Counted from the first letter of the stretch, positions 1 to 10,879 are shown. The stretch: DNA of 64,000 nt from Procambarus clarkii (GCF_040958095.1 NC_091217.1:9457374-9521373), one strand, 5' to 3'. The notes: a model not told the origin generated them from the letters alone. Numbers and translations: made by a program.

Positions 1-169
1 ATCTCAGTAATCATCATAAACATACAAGATGAATGTTGTCATTTATGATTTATTACCTCCCGAGGTGCCTTAAACTATATTCTGAATAATGACTTCATTG
101 TTGTCTAAGCTGCACGAATATTCTTGCAAATACAATGTCACTATAATGTGGATGAAACCCGATAACTCA

Positions 170-285
170 GCCAACAAGTGACGTAGAAGGGGCGTCGTTT
201 CGGCCCGTCGTGGATCCTTATTATATCGTGTTACGTCATCAACACGACAGACCGAAACGTCGTCACTTTGCCGCTCATGTGTTGG
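170..285 (+). repeat. Diverged member of the TTTCGGTCC palindrome family
   Basis: The segment gcgtcgtttcggcccgtcgtg at the left is answered by an inverted cacgacagaccgaaacgtcgtc at the right. It resembles the better preserved foldback copies at 10763, 39744 and 46438. Confidence 0.45.
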
Positions 286-323
286 AGTTAATTGTTCTTG
301 TAGGTTAAATTTATGTGCTTCGT

Positions 324-712
324 ACCTTCCTGGTATTAGCTCAACCTAACCTAACCTCCTTGGTATTATCTCAACCTAACCTAATCTTCCTGGTATTATC
401 TCAGCCTAACCTAACCTTCCTGGTATTAGCTCAACCTAACCTAACCTTCTTGGTATTATCTCAACCTAACCTAATCTTCCTGGTATTATCTCAGCCTAAC
501 CTAACCTTCTTGGTATTAACACAACCTAACCTAACCTTCCTGGTATTAGCTCAACCTAACCTAACCTTCGTGGTATTAGCTCAACCTAACCTAATCTTCC
601 TGGTATTATCTCAGCCTAACCTAACCTTCTTGGTATTAACACAACCTAACCTAACCTTCCTGGTATTAGCTCAACCTAACCATACCATCCCGGTATTAGC
701 ACAACTTAACCA
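324..712 (+). repeat. 30-bp minisatellite carrying CCTAACCTAA telomere-type motif
   Basis: About 13 copies of a 30-bp unit (ctcaacctaacctaacctt plus ctggtatta), decaying at the right end. Each unit contains two CCTAA, the complement of the arthropod telomere repeat TTAGG. Because 30 is divisible by 3, an open frame with a 10-residue period results; it is not considered a gene. Confidence 0.9.
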
Positions 713-985
713 TCCTGATATTAGCACAAGCAACTTGAAGGAATTGATGCCTATCGTCACCCTTAGCTTGTAAGAAGAACATGAACTAACACTAACAGAC
801 AAAAGCCTTGCACTCGTTAGTTAAGAGTCAATCTTGCCCATGTTAAGAGTCACTCTTGTCTTTGTTAAAACCACTCTTGTGTTCGGCGAGACCTGTTCTC
901 GATCCTGTCATCTTTTCCCTCAGGATGGGTATCTGGTATACATATGTAGAATATGCGAACAAGCCAGAATGGTCCCCAGGACTAT

Positions 986-1228
986 ATGCAACTGAAAGCT
1001 CACACCCCTAGAAAGTGACTCGAACCCATACTGCCAGGATCGCAATGCAACTGGTGTGTACAGGACACCTTAATCCATTCGACCATCACGACCATCGACT
1101 ACCACCAGCTTTTGACCGGTCGTGATGCTCGAGTGGATTAAGGTGTCCTGTACACAACAGTTGCATTTTGCTCCTGGGAGTATGGATTCCAGTCACTTCT
1201 GGGGTGTGAGTTTTCAGTTATATATAGA
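986..1228 (+). repeat. Head-to-head pair of tRNA-derived sequences (inverted repeat)
   Basis: Arm 986-1101 on the minus strand and arm 1117-1228 on the plus strand are near-identical. Each shows an A-box-like tggtcgaatgg/tgctcgagtgg and a B-box-like gggttcgagtc/ggattccagtc, as in Leu/Ser-type tRNAs. The arms leave about 15 bp between them, so the locus can form a long hairpin. A tRNA-like SINE pair is inferred. Confidence 0.65.
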
Positions 1229-1743
1229 ATATATATGCATTCTATACATATATAGAATATATGTATAGAATACATATAGAGAACGCAAATATTGAACAAT
1301 TAAAACAATAAAGACGAGTAATACATCATACATGTATTTCCCAATGTTAGATCCCTTCTCCCATTGTGTTTCATACAATGTTATAACAACGCCTCAAACA
1401 TATCATACAAGCTTAAATACGATATTAGAAACTGGCCATAACATTAATTGGAATGTATTATTATTTGTTGAACAAATACAACGTTATGAAGCTGAAATAT
1501 ATATATTGAATCCATGTGCCTTATGGTCTGCCCAACCCACACCCCATGGCGTTTGTTATAAAGTAAAATTAAGGACTTCGTTGTATTAGTAAAAATCTTT
1601 GCTAACCTGTTGGCCAGAAGCTCATCATTCAGTGACTTACTGTGGTAGTGTGATACAATGACTTACAATGCTAGCACCCTACGGTAGGTTACCATCAATG
1701 ACCTACATGTAATGAGGCTCCGTGACGATCAACCAGGAACCAG

Positions 1744-1900
1744 GGACGTGACCAAAGTGGTCCCCCTCCCTCCACCAGGCTCAGTGACGTGACCAAAGTG
1801 GTCCCCCTCCCTCCACCAGGCTCAGTGACGTGACCAAAGTGGTCCCCCTCCCTCCACCAGGCTCAGTGACGTGACCAAAGTGGTCCCCCTCCCTCCACCA
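1744..1900 (+). repeat. 41-bp minisatellite, about 4 copies
   Basis: Unit ggctcagtgacgtgaccaaa followed by a pyrimidine-rich segment. The copies are almost identical. The stretch 1230-1743 upstream holds AT-rich unique-looking sequence in which I see no gene. Confidence 0.9.
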
Positions 1901-2009
1901 GTGTCTGACCACCACCGTCACCCACAATAGTCTTCACAGTTCCCACCACTCACCCGCCACATCAAAACACTTCCGGTAAATTATCCTGTTATTATTCATG
2001 TTGAAAATT

Positions 2010-2011
<2 letters not shown>

Positions 2012-2102
<91 letters not shown>
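2012..2102 (+). repeat. (TG)n microsatellite
   Basis: About 45 uninterrupted TG dinucleotides directly abutting the 3' end of a LINE fragment. Confidence 0.95.
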
Positions 2103-2105
<3 letters not shown>

Positions 2106-2590
2106 CACCTAGTTGTACTCACCTAGTTGTGCTTGCGGGGGTTGAGCTCTGGCTCTTTGGTCCCGCCTCTCAACTGTCAATCAACAGGTGTACAGGTTCC
2201 TGAGCCTATTGGGCTCTATCATATCTACACTTGAAACTGTGTATGGAGTCAGCCTCCACCACATTACTTCCTAATGCATTCCATTTGTCAACCACTCTGA
2301 CACTAAAAAAGTTCTTTCTGATATCTCTGTGGCTCATTTGGCCACTCAGTTTCCACCTGTGTCCCCTAGTGCGTGTGCCCCTTGTGTTAAACAGCCTGTC
2401 TTTATCAACCCTGTCAATTCCCTTGAGGATCTTGAATGTGGTGATCATGTCCCCCCCTAACTCTTCTGTCTTCCAACGAAGTGAGGTTTAATTCCCGTAG
2501 TCTCTCCTCGTAGCTCATACCTCTCAGCTCGGGTACTAGTCTGGTGGCAAACCTTTGAACCTTTTCCATTTTAGTCTTATGCTTGACAAT
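2103..2590 (-). mobile_element. CR1-like LINE, 3' fragment
   Basis: Minus-strand translation in two frames gives RT C-terminal sequence: KVQRFATRLVPELRGMSYEE and FFSVRVVDKWNALGSNVVEA. One frameshift separates them. The element end carries the motif ggttgagctctggctctttg also found at 11205 and, inverted, at 45480. This is a dead, 5'-truncated copy. Confidence 0.8.
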
Positions 2591-2627
2591 CTTACACACA
2601 CACAGTCTTATGTGTGTGTGTGTGCGC

Positions 2628-3160
2628 TCACCTACTTGTGCGTGCATGGTCGAGCGCCTGCTCCTAAGCCCCGCCTTTGGGCCATCTTTAGTTCATGGCA
2701 GTGATTCTTTTTCACTTGTTTTTCATATCATATTTACATTTAAAGTTGTCTATCGCATTCGTTTCGACAACTTCCTCATCCAGACCGTTTCACTTATTTA
2801 CGACTCCGACTGAAAAAGTTCTTTCTGACATCTCTGTGACTCATCTGTGTTTCCACTTTCCAAATATGTCCTCTCGTTCTATTGTTCCTTACGTGGAACT
2901 GTGTCTCTGTATCTATTTTGTTAATCCCCTTAGTATCATGTATGTCATTATCATGTCTGCCCTATTCCTTCGTTCATGTGTGCTGTGTCCCTAATTCAGC
3001 TGTCCCTGGCTTAAATTCTTCTTTCTTGTTATTGTTATTCATTGCAAACAATTTCCTCCCGCTCCTACCCTCCCCCAGTTTCCCTCAGTGTGCTTAGTTA
3101 TGTCACCTGGGAATGAGCTCTAGCTCTTGAGCTCCGCCTCACAGGTATGGTACTCGGTGG
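2628..3160 (-). mobile_element. CR1-like LINE, further 3' fragments (diverged)
   Basis: The same layout as the copy at 2103 recurs (gctcacctacttgtgc, then a degraded RT tail including the segment for a ...KFFLS... strand). A second terminal motif lies at 3105-3150. Stops and indels break all frames. Confidence 0.55.
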
Positions 3161-3358
3161 ATTTCATCACACTTGCTCCAGGAGCCATGAATGGTGTGCG
3201 TTCCCCCCCCCCCCCCACCTCTCTGGCTCAGGCGCATGCGCGGCGGTCAGACAGTAATGATGGCAGTCGGGCCAACCATGTAATTGCTAAGAATATCCGG
3301 GGAAGCTTCTGCTTGATGATGGATCTAAGGTGGGCGCGGGGATGGTGGCGGGTTGTTG

Positions 3359-4662
3359 CCCACTGGAACCCACCCAGGTACACCTCCCACTGAAACCCAC
3401 CCAGGTACACCGCCCACTGAAACCCACCCAGGTACACCTCCCACTCAAACCCACCAAGGTACACCTCCAACTGAAACCCACCCAGGTACACCGCCCACTG
3501 AAACCCACCCAGGTACACCGCCCACTGAAACCCACCCAGGTACACCTCCCACTCAAACCCACCAAGGTACACCTCCAACTGAAACCCACCCAGGTACACC
3601 GCCCACTGAAACCCACCCAGGTACACCGCCCACTGAAACCCACCCAGGTACACCTCCCACTCAAACCCACCAAGGTACACCGCCCACTGAAACCCACCCA
3701 GGTACACCGCCCACTGAAACCCACCCAGGTACACCTCCCACTCAAACCCACCAAGGTACACCTCCAACTGAAACCCACCCAGGTACACCGCCCACTGAAA
3801 CCCACCCAGGTACACCGCCCACTGAAACCCACCCAGGTACACCTCCCACTCAAACCCACCAAGGTACACCGCCCACTGAAACCCACCCAGGTACACCTCC
3901 CACTCAAACCCACCAAGGTACACCTCCAACTGAAACCCACCCAGGTACACCGCCCACTGAAACCCACCCAGGTACACCGCCCACTGAAACCCACCCAGGT
4001 ACACCTCCCACTGAAACCCACCCAGGTACACCGCCCACTGAAACCCACCCAGGTACACCTCCCACTGAAACCCACCCAGGTACACCGCCCACTGAAACCC
4101 ACCCAGGTACACCTCCCACTGAAACCCACCCAGGTACACCTCCCACTGGAACCCACCCAGGTACACCGCCCACTGAAACCCACCCAGGTACACCGCCCAC
4201 TGAAACCCACCCAGGTACACCGCCCACTGAAACCCACCCAGGTACACCGCCCACTGAAACCCACCCAGGTACACCGCCCACTGAAACCCACCCAGGTACA
4301 CCTCCCACTGGAACCCACCCAGGTACACCGCCCACTGAAACCCACCCAGGTACACCTCCCACTGGAACCCACCCAGGTACACCTCCCACTGAAACCCACC
4401 CAGGTACACCTCCCACTGAAACCCACCCAGGTACACCTCCCACTGAAACCCACCCAGGTACACCGCCCACTGAAACCCACCCAGGTACACCTCCCACTGA
4501 AACCCACCCAGGTACACCTCCCACTGAAACCCACCCAGGTACACCTCCCACTGAAACCCACCCAGGTACACCTCCCACTGAAACCCACCCAGGTACACCT
4601 CCCACTGAAACTCACCCAGGTACACCTCCCACTGAAACCCACCCAGGTACACCCCCCACTGG
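3359..4662 (+). repeat. 27-bp minisatellite, about 48 copies
   Basis: Unit cccactgaaacccacccagg plus tacac(c/a)(g/t)c. Two main variants (gaaacccacccagg and caaacccaccaagg) alternate in an ordered way in the first half, pointing to higher-order units. The right half is more uniform. As 27 is divisible by 3 and the unit has no stops in most frames, open frames of 230-507 codons exist on both strands; none is judged a gene. Confidence 0.95.
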
Positions 4663-4857
4663 TGTTTATATACCTCAGGCTTCGTAAGTCTGACAAATTG
4701 AATGCAGTTGTGACGAAACTCACACAATCTGTTTTACGTTCCACAGACTCTCTTGGTAATATTTCTGATCTTTTAAAGTTGCAATTATACCCACATGGAG
4801 CCAGTGCATGCTTGCAGGTGCAACGGATTATGTCGTGCGGTGCTAAATCGTGAGAAA

Positions 4858-4975
4858 GACGTCACAGCGCTGCCATCCGGGGGCGCTGTGATTGGTTGCT
4901 CGTAAACTGCCATAGCCAATCACAGATTCAAACTCCATTGTTAAAACAAGTTGTGACGTCACCGCTCGTCACGTG
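4858..4975 (+). promoter_or_regulatory. Candidate proximal regulatory cluster (CRE, CCAAT, E-box)
   Basis: Within 118 bp there are GACGTCAC (4858), an inverted CCAAT (attgg, 4891), CCAAT (4916-4920), a perfect CRE TGACGTCA (4954-4961) and the E-box CACGTG (4970-4975). Such density is unlike the surrounding tandem repeats. It lies about 250-370 bp upstream of the TATA/Inr pair at 5229-5260. Function is inferred. Confidence 0.4.
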
Positions 4976-5029
4976 ACTCCAAATGACTTCACAAACATCC
5001 CTTTCATTTCACATTGCATTCACAAAAGA

Positions 5030-5030
<1 letters not shown>

Positions 5031-5089
<59 letters not shown>
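5031..5089 (+). repeat. (ATT)n microsatellite
   Basis: About 19 ATT units between the CRE/CCAAT cluster and the TATA candidate. Confidence 0.95.
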
Positions 5090-5090
<1 letters not shown>

Positions 5091-5228
5091 ATTTTTATTT
5101 CACGTGCCATTCATTAAAATTTACTTTGAAATTTGTTCGAATTGCCCCTTTTGAGTAGTTATGTGTAGCAAAGCGCCGTCTATACTTTTACTGAATATTA
5201 TTGTGTGTTATTAGGCTTGACATTTATT

Positions 5229-5260
5229 TATAAAAAGTTTTGATTTGTTGACGTGTCAGT
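5229..5260 (+). promoter_or_regulatory. Candidate core promoter: TATA box and arthropod initiator
   Basis: TATAAAAAG starts at 5229 and TCAGT spans 5256-5260. If A5258 is +1, the TATA box begins at -29, the spacing expected for arthropod promoters. No DPE match is seen at +28. Several ATGs lie between here and 5537, so translation control would be complex. Confidence 0.4.
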
Positions 5261-5536
5261 ATGTTAGGTCACCAGAATGTTGCCAAAATGGGTTGGATAA
5301 TTTGAGGTATTCCGGGAGGTTGGAGCATGATAACGGGTGCAACGGGTGTGCAACGGTTGGAGCAACGGGTGTGTGTGTTGGTGCGAGGACCACATGTGTC
5401 TGGGTGTCACATATTGGACCTCTTGTGTGGTAGTGTGTTCTTGAGGGAGGGAGAGAAGCTTGTAGAGCTTGTAGAGCTTGTAGAGTTAGAGAGATTTGTA
5501 GAGAAGCTAAATGGTCGAGAATGTATTTTGTGAACC

Positions 5537-5591
5537 ATGAAGAATACCGCCAAGCCTCGTCTCTTCAGTTTCAGCCCCGCTCCTGTGCCAG
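5537..5591 (+). CDS. Candidate first coding exon of an unknown gene
   Basis: ATG at 5537 has A at -3 (gaaccATG) and opens an 18-codon segment, MKNTAKPRLFSFSPAPVP, ending at a full consensus donor CCAG|GTAAGT. It lies 279 nt after the proposed initiator. No downstream exon could be linked. The product is unknown and this may be a chance match. It shows no signal peptide. Confidence 0.25.
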
Positions 5592-5835
5592 GTAAGTCCA
5601 CTCCGGGCTCACCATAGCCCTGCTACTTGGAACTTTTAGTTCCCAGTAGCTAAATCATAAACAACAACCCGTCTCTTCTGGGTCGGCGTCTGCATGGACG
5701 GTATTGGCTCAAGGATATTAACTTTGCTTCTCTCTACATGTGTGGTCCTGTCTTGAACTGTCTAACTTTATACAGGACTGTGAACAGGAATACGTAATGA
5801 GTGACAAGTACTCCATTATAGACTGTTGAGTCTAT

Positions 5836-6045
5836 ACCTGCTGGATGGGGCCAGGCTTGACTTGTGAGAGCTTGGTCCACCAGGCTGATGCTTGGAGCGG
5901 CCCTCAGGCCCATATACCCACCACAGCCCGGTTCGTCCGGCACTTCTTGAAGAAAACTATCTAGTTTTATCTTGAAGATGTCCACAGTTGTTCCGGCAAA
6001 GGTACAATGTACATTTCGGTATAATGTACAGTCTATAAGTGTTGT
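5836..6045 (-). mobile_element. CR1-like LINE, extreme C-terminal fragment
   Basis: Minus-strand translation gives FKIKLDSFLQEVPDEPGCGG and SLVDQALTSQAWPHPAG, the tail seen at the end of decapod CR1-type ORF2. No catalytic parts are present. Confidence 0.7.
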
Positions 6046-6080
6046 ACGGCCCTCAGCACTTGGTGTCTTGCTGCCGTCAA

Positions 6081-6339
6081 ACACTAGACATGGCAACCCA
6101 TCTCCCCTCACACACCTGACATGGCAACCCATCTCCCCTCACACACCTGACATGGCAACCCATCTCCCCTCACACACCTGACATGGCAACCCATCTCCCC
6201 TCACACACCTGACATGGCAACCCATCTCCCCTCACACACCTGACATGGCAACCCATCTCCCCTCACACACCTGACATGGCAACCCATCTCCCCTCACACA
6301 CCTGACATGGCAACCCATCTCCCCTCACACACCTGACAT
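6081..6339 (+). repeat. 31-bp minisatellite, about 8 copies
   Basis: Unit tgacatggcaacccatctcc plus cctcacacacc. The copies are nearly identical, so the array is young. Confidence 0.93.
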
Positions 6340-6461
6340 CACCTCCCATATCCACAGCATTCTCTACCCACCACCTAGAGCCCACTGAAAGCTATGTCTG
6401 ACGAATTAATGTCAGACTTTGACTCTATGTCCAACAGGTATTGAACAATGCCTGTATACCG

Positions 6462-6527
6462 CAACACCTACACTGACGTCAACACCTACACTGACGCCAT
6501 CACCTACACTGACGCCATCACCTACAG
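6462..6527 (+). repeat. 18-bp minisatellite, about 3.5 copies
   Basis: Unit cacctacactgacg(t/c)(c)a(a/t). Confidence 0.85.
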
Positions 6528-6636
6528 TAAAGGTAGCTACTATACACTGCTGCCGTAAACGAAGCGAGTTTGTTGAAGTAAGATTAGTTTTCAGTTCAGG
6601 CAACACAGACCAAACAAACAGGTCGCGTCAGGAGCG

Positions 6637-6637
6637 C

Positions 6638-6726
<89 letters not shown>
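6637..6726 (+). repeat. (GCAC)n then (CA)n compound microsatellite
   Basis: About 8 CGCA units run into about 28 CA dinucleotides. Confidence 0.95.
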
Positions 6727-6728
<2 letters not shown>

Positions 6729-7139
6729 AAACGGAGCCAACAGTGCTTGCTAAAATGGAACAGTTTCGACTCAAACTCAGCCATTCCCATGGTGCACATT
6801 AAGGAGGAACAACATTAATGTTTTGTTACAGAGGTAAAGATGATAGTGCCGGCTACTTATAGTATTTACGCCACAAAACCTTACAAGATTAAATATCATG
6901 AGACCTTGAAGAAAGATATTATCTGAAAGGCGCGGGAAGGGAGGAATGGATAGATAGACTTCCACGGGTAACAGGTGGAGTGAGGAGGGGTCGGGTGGAA
7001 TGAGGGAAGAAGTGGGAGGGAGGGAGGGAGGGAGAGAAGCAAGGAGAGAAAGAAGCAGGAAGTAAAATACGAAAAGAGGAAGAGTAGAAAAAAGCACAAA
7101 CAATACCTATCAAATAACGGAAGGTAAATGGGTGTCGGG

Positions 7140-7535
7140 TTAGGGAGAGAGGGAGAGAGAAGGCGGTGGGTGAGAGTGAGGGAGAGGGCAGTGGGTGAGA
7201 GAGGGAGACAGAAGGCGATGGATGAGAGTGAGGGAGAGGGCAGTGGGGGAGAGAGGGAGACAGAAGGCGATGGATGAGAGTGAGGGAGAGGGCGGTGGGA
7301 GAGAGGGAGACAGAAGGCGATGGATGAGAGTGAGGGAGAGAGCGGTGGGGGAGAGAGGGAGACAGAAGGCGATGGATGAGAGTGAGGGAGAGGGCGGTGG
7401 GAGAGAGGGAGACAGAAGGCAGTGGATGAGAGTGAGCAGTGAGTGAGAGAGGGAGACAGAAGGCAGTGGATGAGAGTGAGCGGTGGGTGAGAGAGGGAGA
7501 CAGAAGGTGGTGGATGAGAGTGAGGGGAGAGGGCG
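7140..7535 (+). repeat. 50-52-bp GA-rich minisatellite
   Basis: The core gagacagaaggcgatggatg recurs at intervals of 50-52 bp, followed by shorter units. It is purine-rich on the plus strand. Open frames on both strands are by-products of the repeat. Confidence 0.85.
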
Positions 7536-7841
7536 GTGGACGAGGAAGGGGAAGCATGGTAGCGGAGGACGGGAGGGGTAGAGGCCGGACACAACTAAAC
7601 GACGGACGGTGGAGCAGTAAGCGACACTCCCTGCTATAACTCTTGGCCCACTTCCTCCTCCTCCTCCTGCATGAGGGGAGGGGCCTGGCGCCGGCACTAG
7701 CATTTTGCAGGGCGGCCAACGCTGCCACACACACACACGCACGCACACACGCAACACTAAAGCAGAAAACCTGCTGCAGAGGCCAGCGAGGACCGGAAGG
7801 AAGGACGTGGGGTCGCTCCTTGCGTGACTGTAACGTCTCAT

Positions 7842-8937
7842 GACCTCAAGGTAATGTTCAAGTCCTCGCCGAACTCAATCTAATTATTTCTTCCCTTTAC
7901 ATATTACGGGTGAATGTCTAGATTGGGCTATTACGTGATATCTTAGTGTTCCCGTGTTCCTCGTACTGTGTGTATGTTCTTAAAGATGTCTCCCGCTGCA
8001 CCCTGTGTTGAGTGACGGACACCGCCTTTACCACTACTTGCAAGAACGTAAACATCTAAGAGACACTAGAACTATGTGTAGCATAATAAACCCCACATTG
8101 TTTGAGTTAGGAAAATACTATTTGACCGTTTAATATAAATGCTGTTCTTAAAAAGATTCCCTCCATTTAGTTCCCGCAAGATAACGTTAAGTTTTTAGGG
8201 GTTGACAAAATGTTAATCTTGATAAGCTGTTAACTAGAGACAGTTTCAGCAAGTCCCAGCTGTGTCTGGGTACAAGTGACAGGATGAACAACCCAGCGGG
8301 TTTTCTTCCTATTGGGGAGTGTTGTAGATGCTGCTATGATAGTATGTCCACTCACAGGATGAGTGGCGCTGCTCAGTAAACTCGTCCCTCGGGGCAAAAT
8401 TTTAAATTTATGTCTCCTGCTTGACGAAACGTAATAATATGTTAATGCTAATCTCTCTTGTGTTCCTCCTCCCTTTTGTTGGTAGAAAGCTTTCACGTCG
8501 AAAAGAAACATATACCTAAGAATATTAGCAATTATAATAATACTGGTGTCTTTCATTTTACACACATACACACAAACACATACAGTTGTATACACAAATA
8601 ACTTAAAAGTATGCAGTAAACTAGAACTAAGTCCTAGTTTACTGAGTACTCTGTAAGTACTGTGTTTGAAACCTCTTTATATATATTGAGACATCAGAAA
8701 TAAATACATAAACTTAATTTGTTATTCTTAAGCCAATTAGCATATACTTTAAAACCAAAATACCTGGTCATATATAAAAACAAATATCAATTAAAAAAAT
8801 GATTGAAATACGAGATGATTGAAAGGAGAGTAAAGAACATACGGATGAAAAAGGCAAAATAGCAATGTCAGACTCACGGACCAAGCCAGAAACTTAAAAA
8901 GACTGGAACTCTGCCTCTCAGAGCACACCACACACTC
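7842..8937. other. No gene or clear repeat seen
   Basis: AT-rich sequence with a short hairpin (11-bp arms cagtaaactag/ctagtttactg at about 8611-8643). I see no convincing exon. Confidence 0.5.
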
Positions 8938-8940
8938 GAC

Positions 8941-9315
8941 CAACTGTCCGCGGGGGGTCACTACCAGCTGGCCGCGGGGGTCACTACCAGCTGGCCGCGG
9001 GGGTCACTACCAGCTGGCCGCGGGGGTCACTACCAACTGGCCGCGGGGGTCACTACCAACTGGCCGCGGGGGTCACTACCAACTGGCCGCGGGGGTCACT
9101 ACCAGCTGGCCGCGGGGGTCACTACCAACTGGCCGCGGGGGTCACTACCAACTGGCCGCGGGGGGTCACTACCAGCTGGCCGCGGGGGTCACTACCAACT
9201 GGCCGCGGGGGTCACTACCAACTGGCCGCGGGGGGTCACTACCAGCTGGCCGCGGGGGTCACTACCAGCTGGCCGCGGGGGTCACTACCAGCTGGCCGCG
9301 GGAGTCACTACCAAC
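8941..9315 (+). repeat. 23-bp GC-rich minisatellite, about 16 copies
   Basis: Unit ggccgcgggggtcactacca plus (g/a)ct. Each unit has CCGCGG and several CpG, in contrast to the AT-rich flanks. Confidence 0.95.
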
Positions 9316-9581
9316 CTGTGGGAGAGGAAAAGTGTCTCATTAGGCAAAGATATGTGACGATGTTGTTATGGTGACCGTCTAGACGGACCAGACCAGGTGA
9401 GTGTGTGTGTGTATGACCCTCATCACCTGCTGGCCCGTCAGATATATATTTACGAATCAGTCATATATAGTTTACGTGAATAGCTGGCAGATACACACGA
9501 ATCAGTCACACATAACTTACATGAAAAAGATATACACATGTAAGCGGTAAAGGGCGTATACGTGACAAGTAGAGAGGCATA

Positions 9582-9584
<3 letters not shown>

Positions 9585-9670
<86 letters not shown>
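9585..9670 (+). repeat. (AC)n microsatellite
   Basis: About 43 AC units. Sequence from 9671 to 10280 shows no feature that I can support. Confidence 0.95.
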
Positions 9671-9673
<3 letters not shown>

Positions 9674-10280
9674 GTGTAGTTAAAGATGACTCTAATCCTC
9701 TTCTAGTTGCTTGTAACACATATATAACCATCACTTAGGTAAGACCAAACTACACACACACGTATCCAAGTAATCCCTGGCCCCTCATACATGTTCAGAC
9801 ACGCTCAGCTGGGCGTGCGCGTGCCTGCACATGCGAACAAGGTGGTTAGAGGCGTGACCTCTCCTCATACCAGACGTGACAGGTAGTCCAGCCGTGGCCA
9901 GGACTACCACAGGCTCCGGACTACCTACACTACCTCTGGCGCATAATAATGAAATATCTAGAACTGGAGAAATTTTTTTATTTCGTTGGTATCGCCAGAT
10001 ATCATTAATATTTGATATGTAAATTAAGAATAATAATTCTGCGTATTAACCTAAGGAATACGAAGAAAACCATAACAAACTAATTTTCCGTCATGTCCAG
10101 ATCTTATGCTAGGCTAATAATATATACATATAGTGTTATATACATACTTATATATATAGGTATATTTCGCGTGACACCCAGACTTTCTTGACCTTTGACC
10201 CTGCTTCCTGTGACCTGCCCGGCCGCTCGGGAGTGACACCTGAGCGGCAGGTCATTAACCTGGCACATGAGGCAAATCAT

Positions 10281-10528
10281 GGGCCAGATTCACGAAAGCA
10301 CTTACGAACCTGTACATCTTTTCTCAATCTTTGGCGGTTTTGTTTCCAATTATTAAACAGTTAATGAGCTCCGAAGCACCAGGAGGCTGTTTATAGCAAT
10401 AACAACAGTTGAATGAGAAGCTTTCATGCTTGTAAACTGTTTAATAAATGTAACCAGAGCCGTCAAAGATTGAGGAAAGATGTACACGTTCGTAAGTGCT
10501 TGCGTAAGTGCTTTCGTGAATCTGGCCC
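10281..10528 (+). mobile_element. MITE with long terminal inverted repeats
   Basis: The left end gggccagattcacgaaagca and the right end tgctttcgtgaatctggccc are exact complements. The inverted similarity continues inward for about 80 bp on each side, with one inserted repeat of the gtaagtgctt motif at the right. The 248-bp length and absence of coding capacity fit a non-autonomous DNA element. I could not identify a certain target duplication. Confidence 0.8.
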
Positions 10529-10762
10529 TTGGTCACTAGTCGCATTACTGTTGATCAGTAATCGACGCCACACAGACAAAACTGAACAATATAACTGGAT
10601 ACAAATTTCGTAAATGAAAATGATGCGAACAAGGTGAAATGGCGGCGCACTAATCCATGAAATAATAACCACGAATTTGGAAAACCTACGAGAAATAAAG
10701 ACTAGATATTTCGGTCCCAAGCAGTGGTCCAAAGAGGTGGTCCCAAGCATTTCAGTGCCGAT

Positions 10763-10879
10763 GTTGACCAGACCACACACTAGAAGGTGAAGGGACGACG
10801 ACGTTTCGGTCCGTCCTGGACCATTCTCAAGTCGAAACGTCGTCGTCCCTTCACCTTCTAGTGTGCGGTCTGGTCAACA
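10763..10879 (+). repeat. Foldback palindrome, TTTCGGTCC family, near-perfect copy
   Basis: Left arm 10763-10809 (gttgaccagaccacacacta...gacgacgacgtttcg) is the complement of right arm 10833-10879 with about one mismatch. The spacer is 23 bp. The right flank atttagccacgatattgtgac recurs beside the copies at 39744 and 46438. Confidence 0.85.

Noticed and set aside
3228-4853. Four overlapping frames of 444-507 codons
   Set aside because: All are readings of the 27-bp minisatellite on both strands. A real gene would not keep several frames open at once.
6896-7841. Ser/Pro/Leu-rich frames of 232-275 codons on minus
   Set aside because: They are created by the GA-rich minisatellite and neighbouring low-complexity DNA.
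8941-9315. Regular 23-bp units considered as a CRISPR-like array
   Set aside because: There are no unique spacers; the units are directly contiguous, and the host is eukaryotic.
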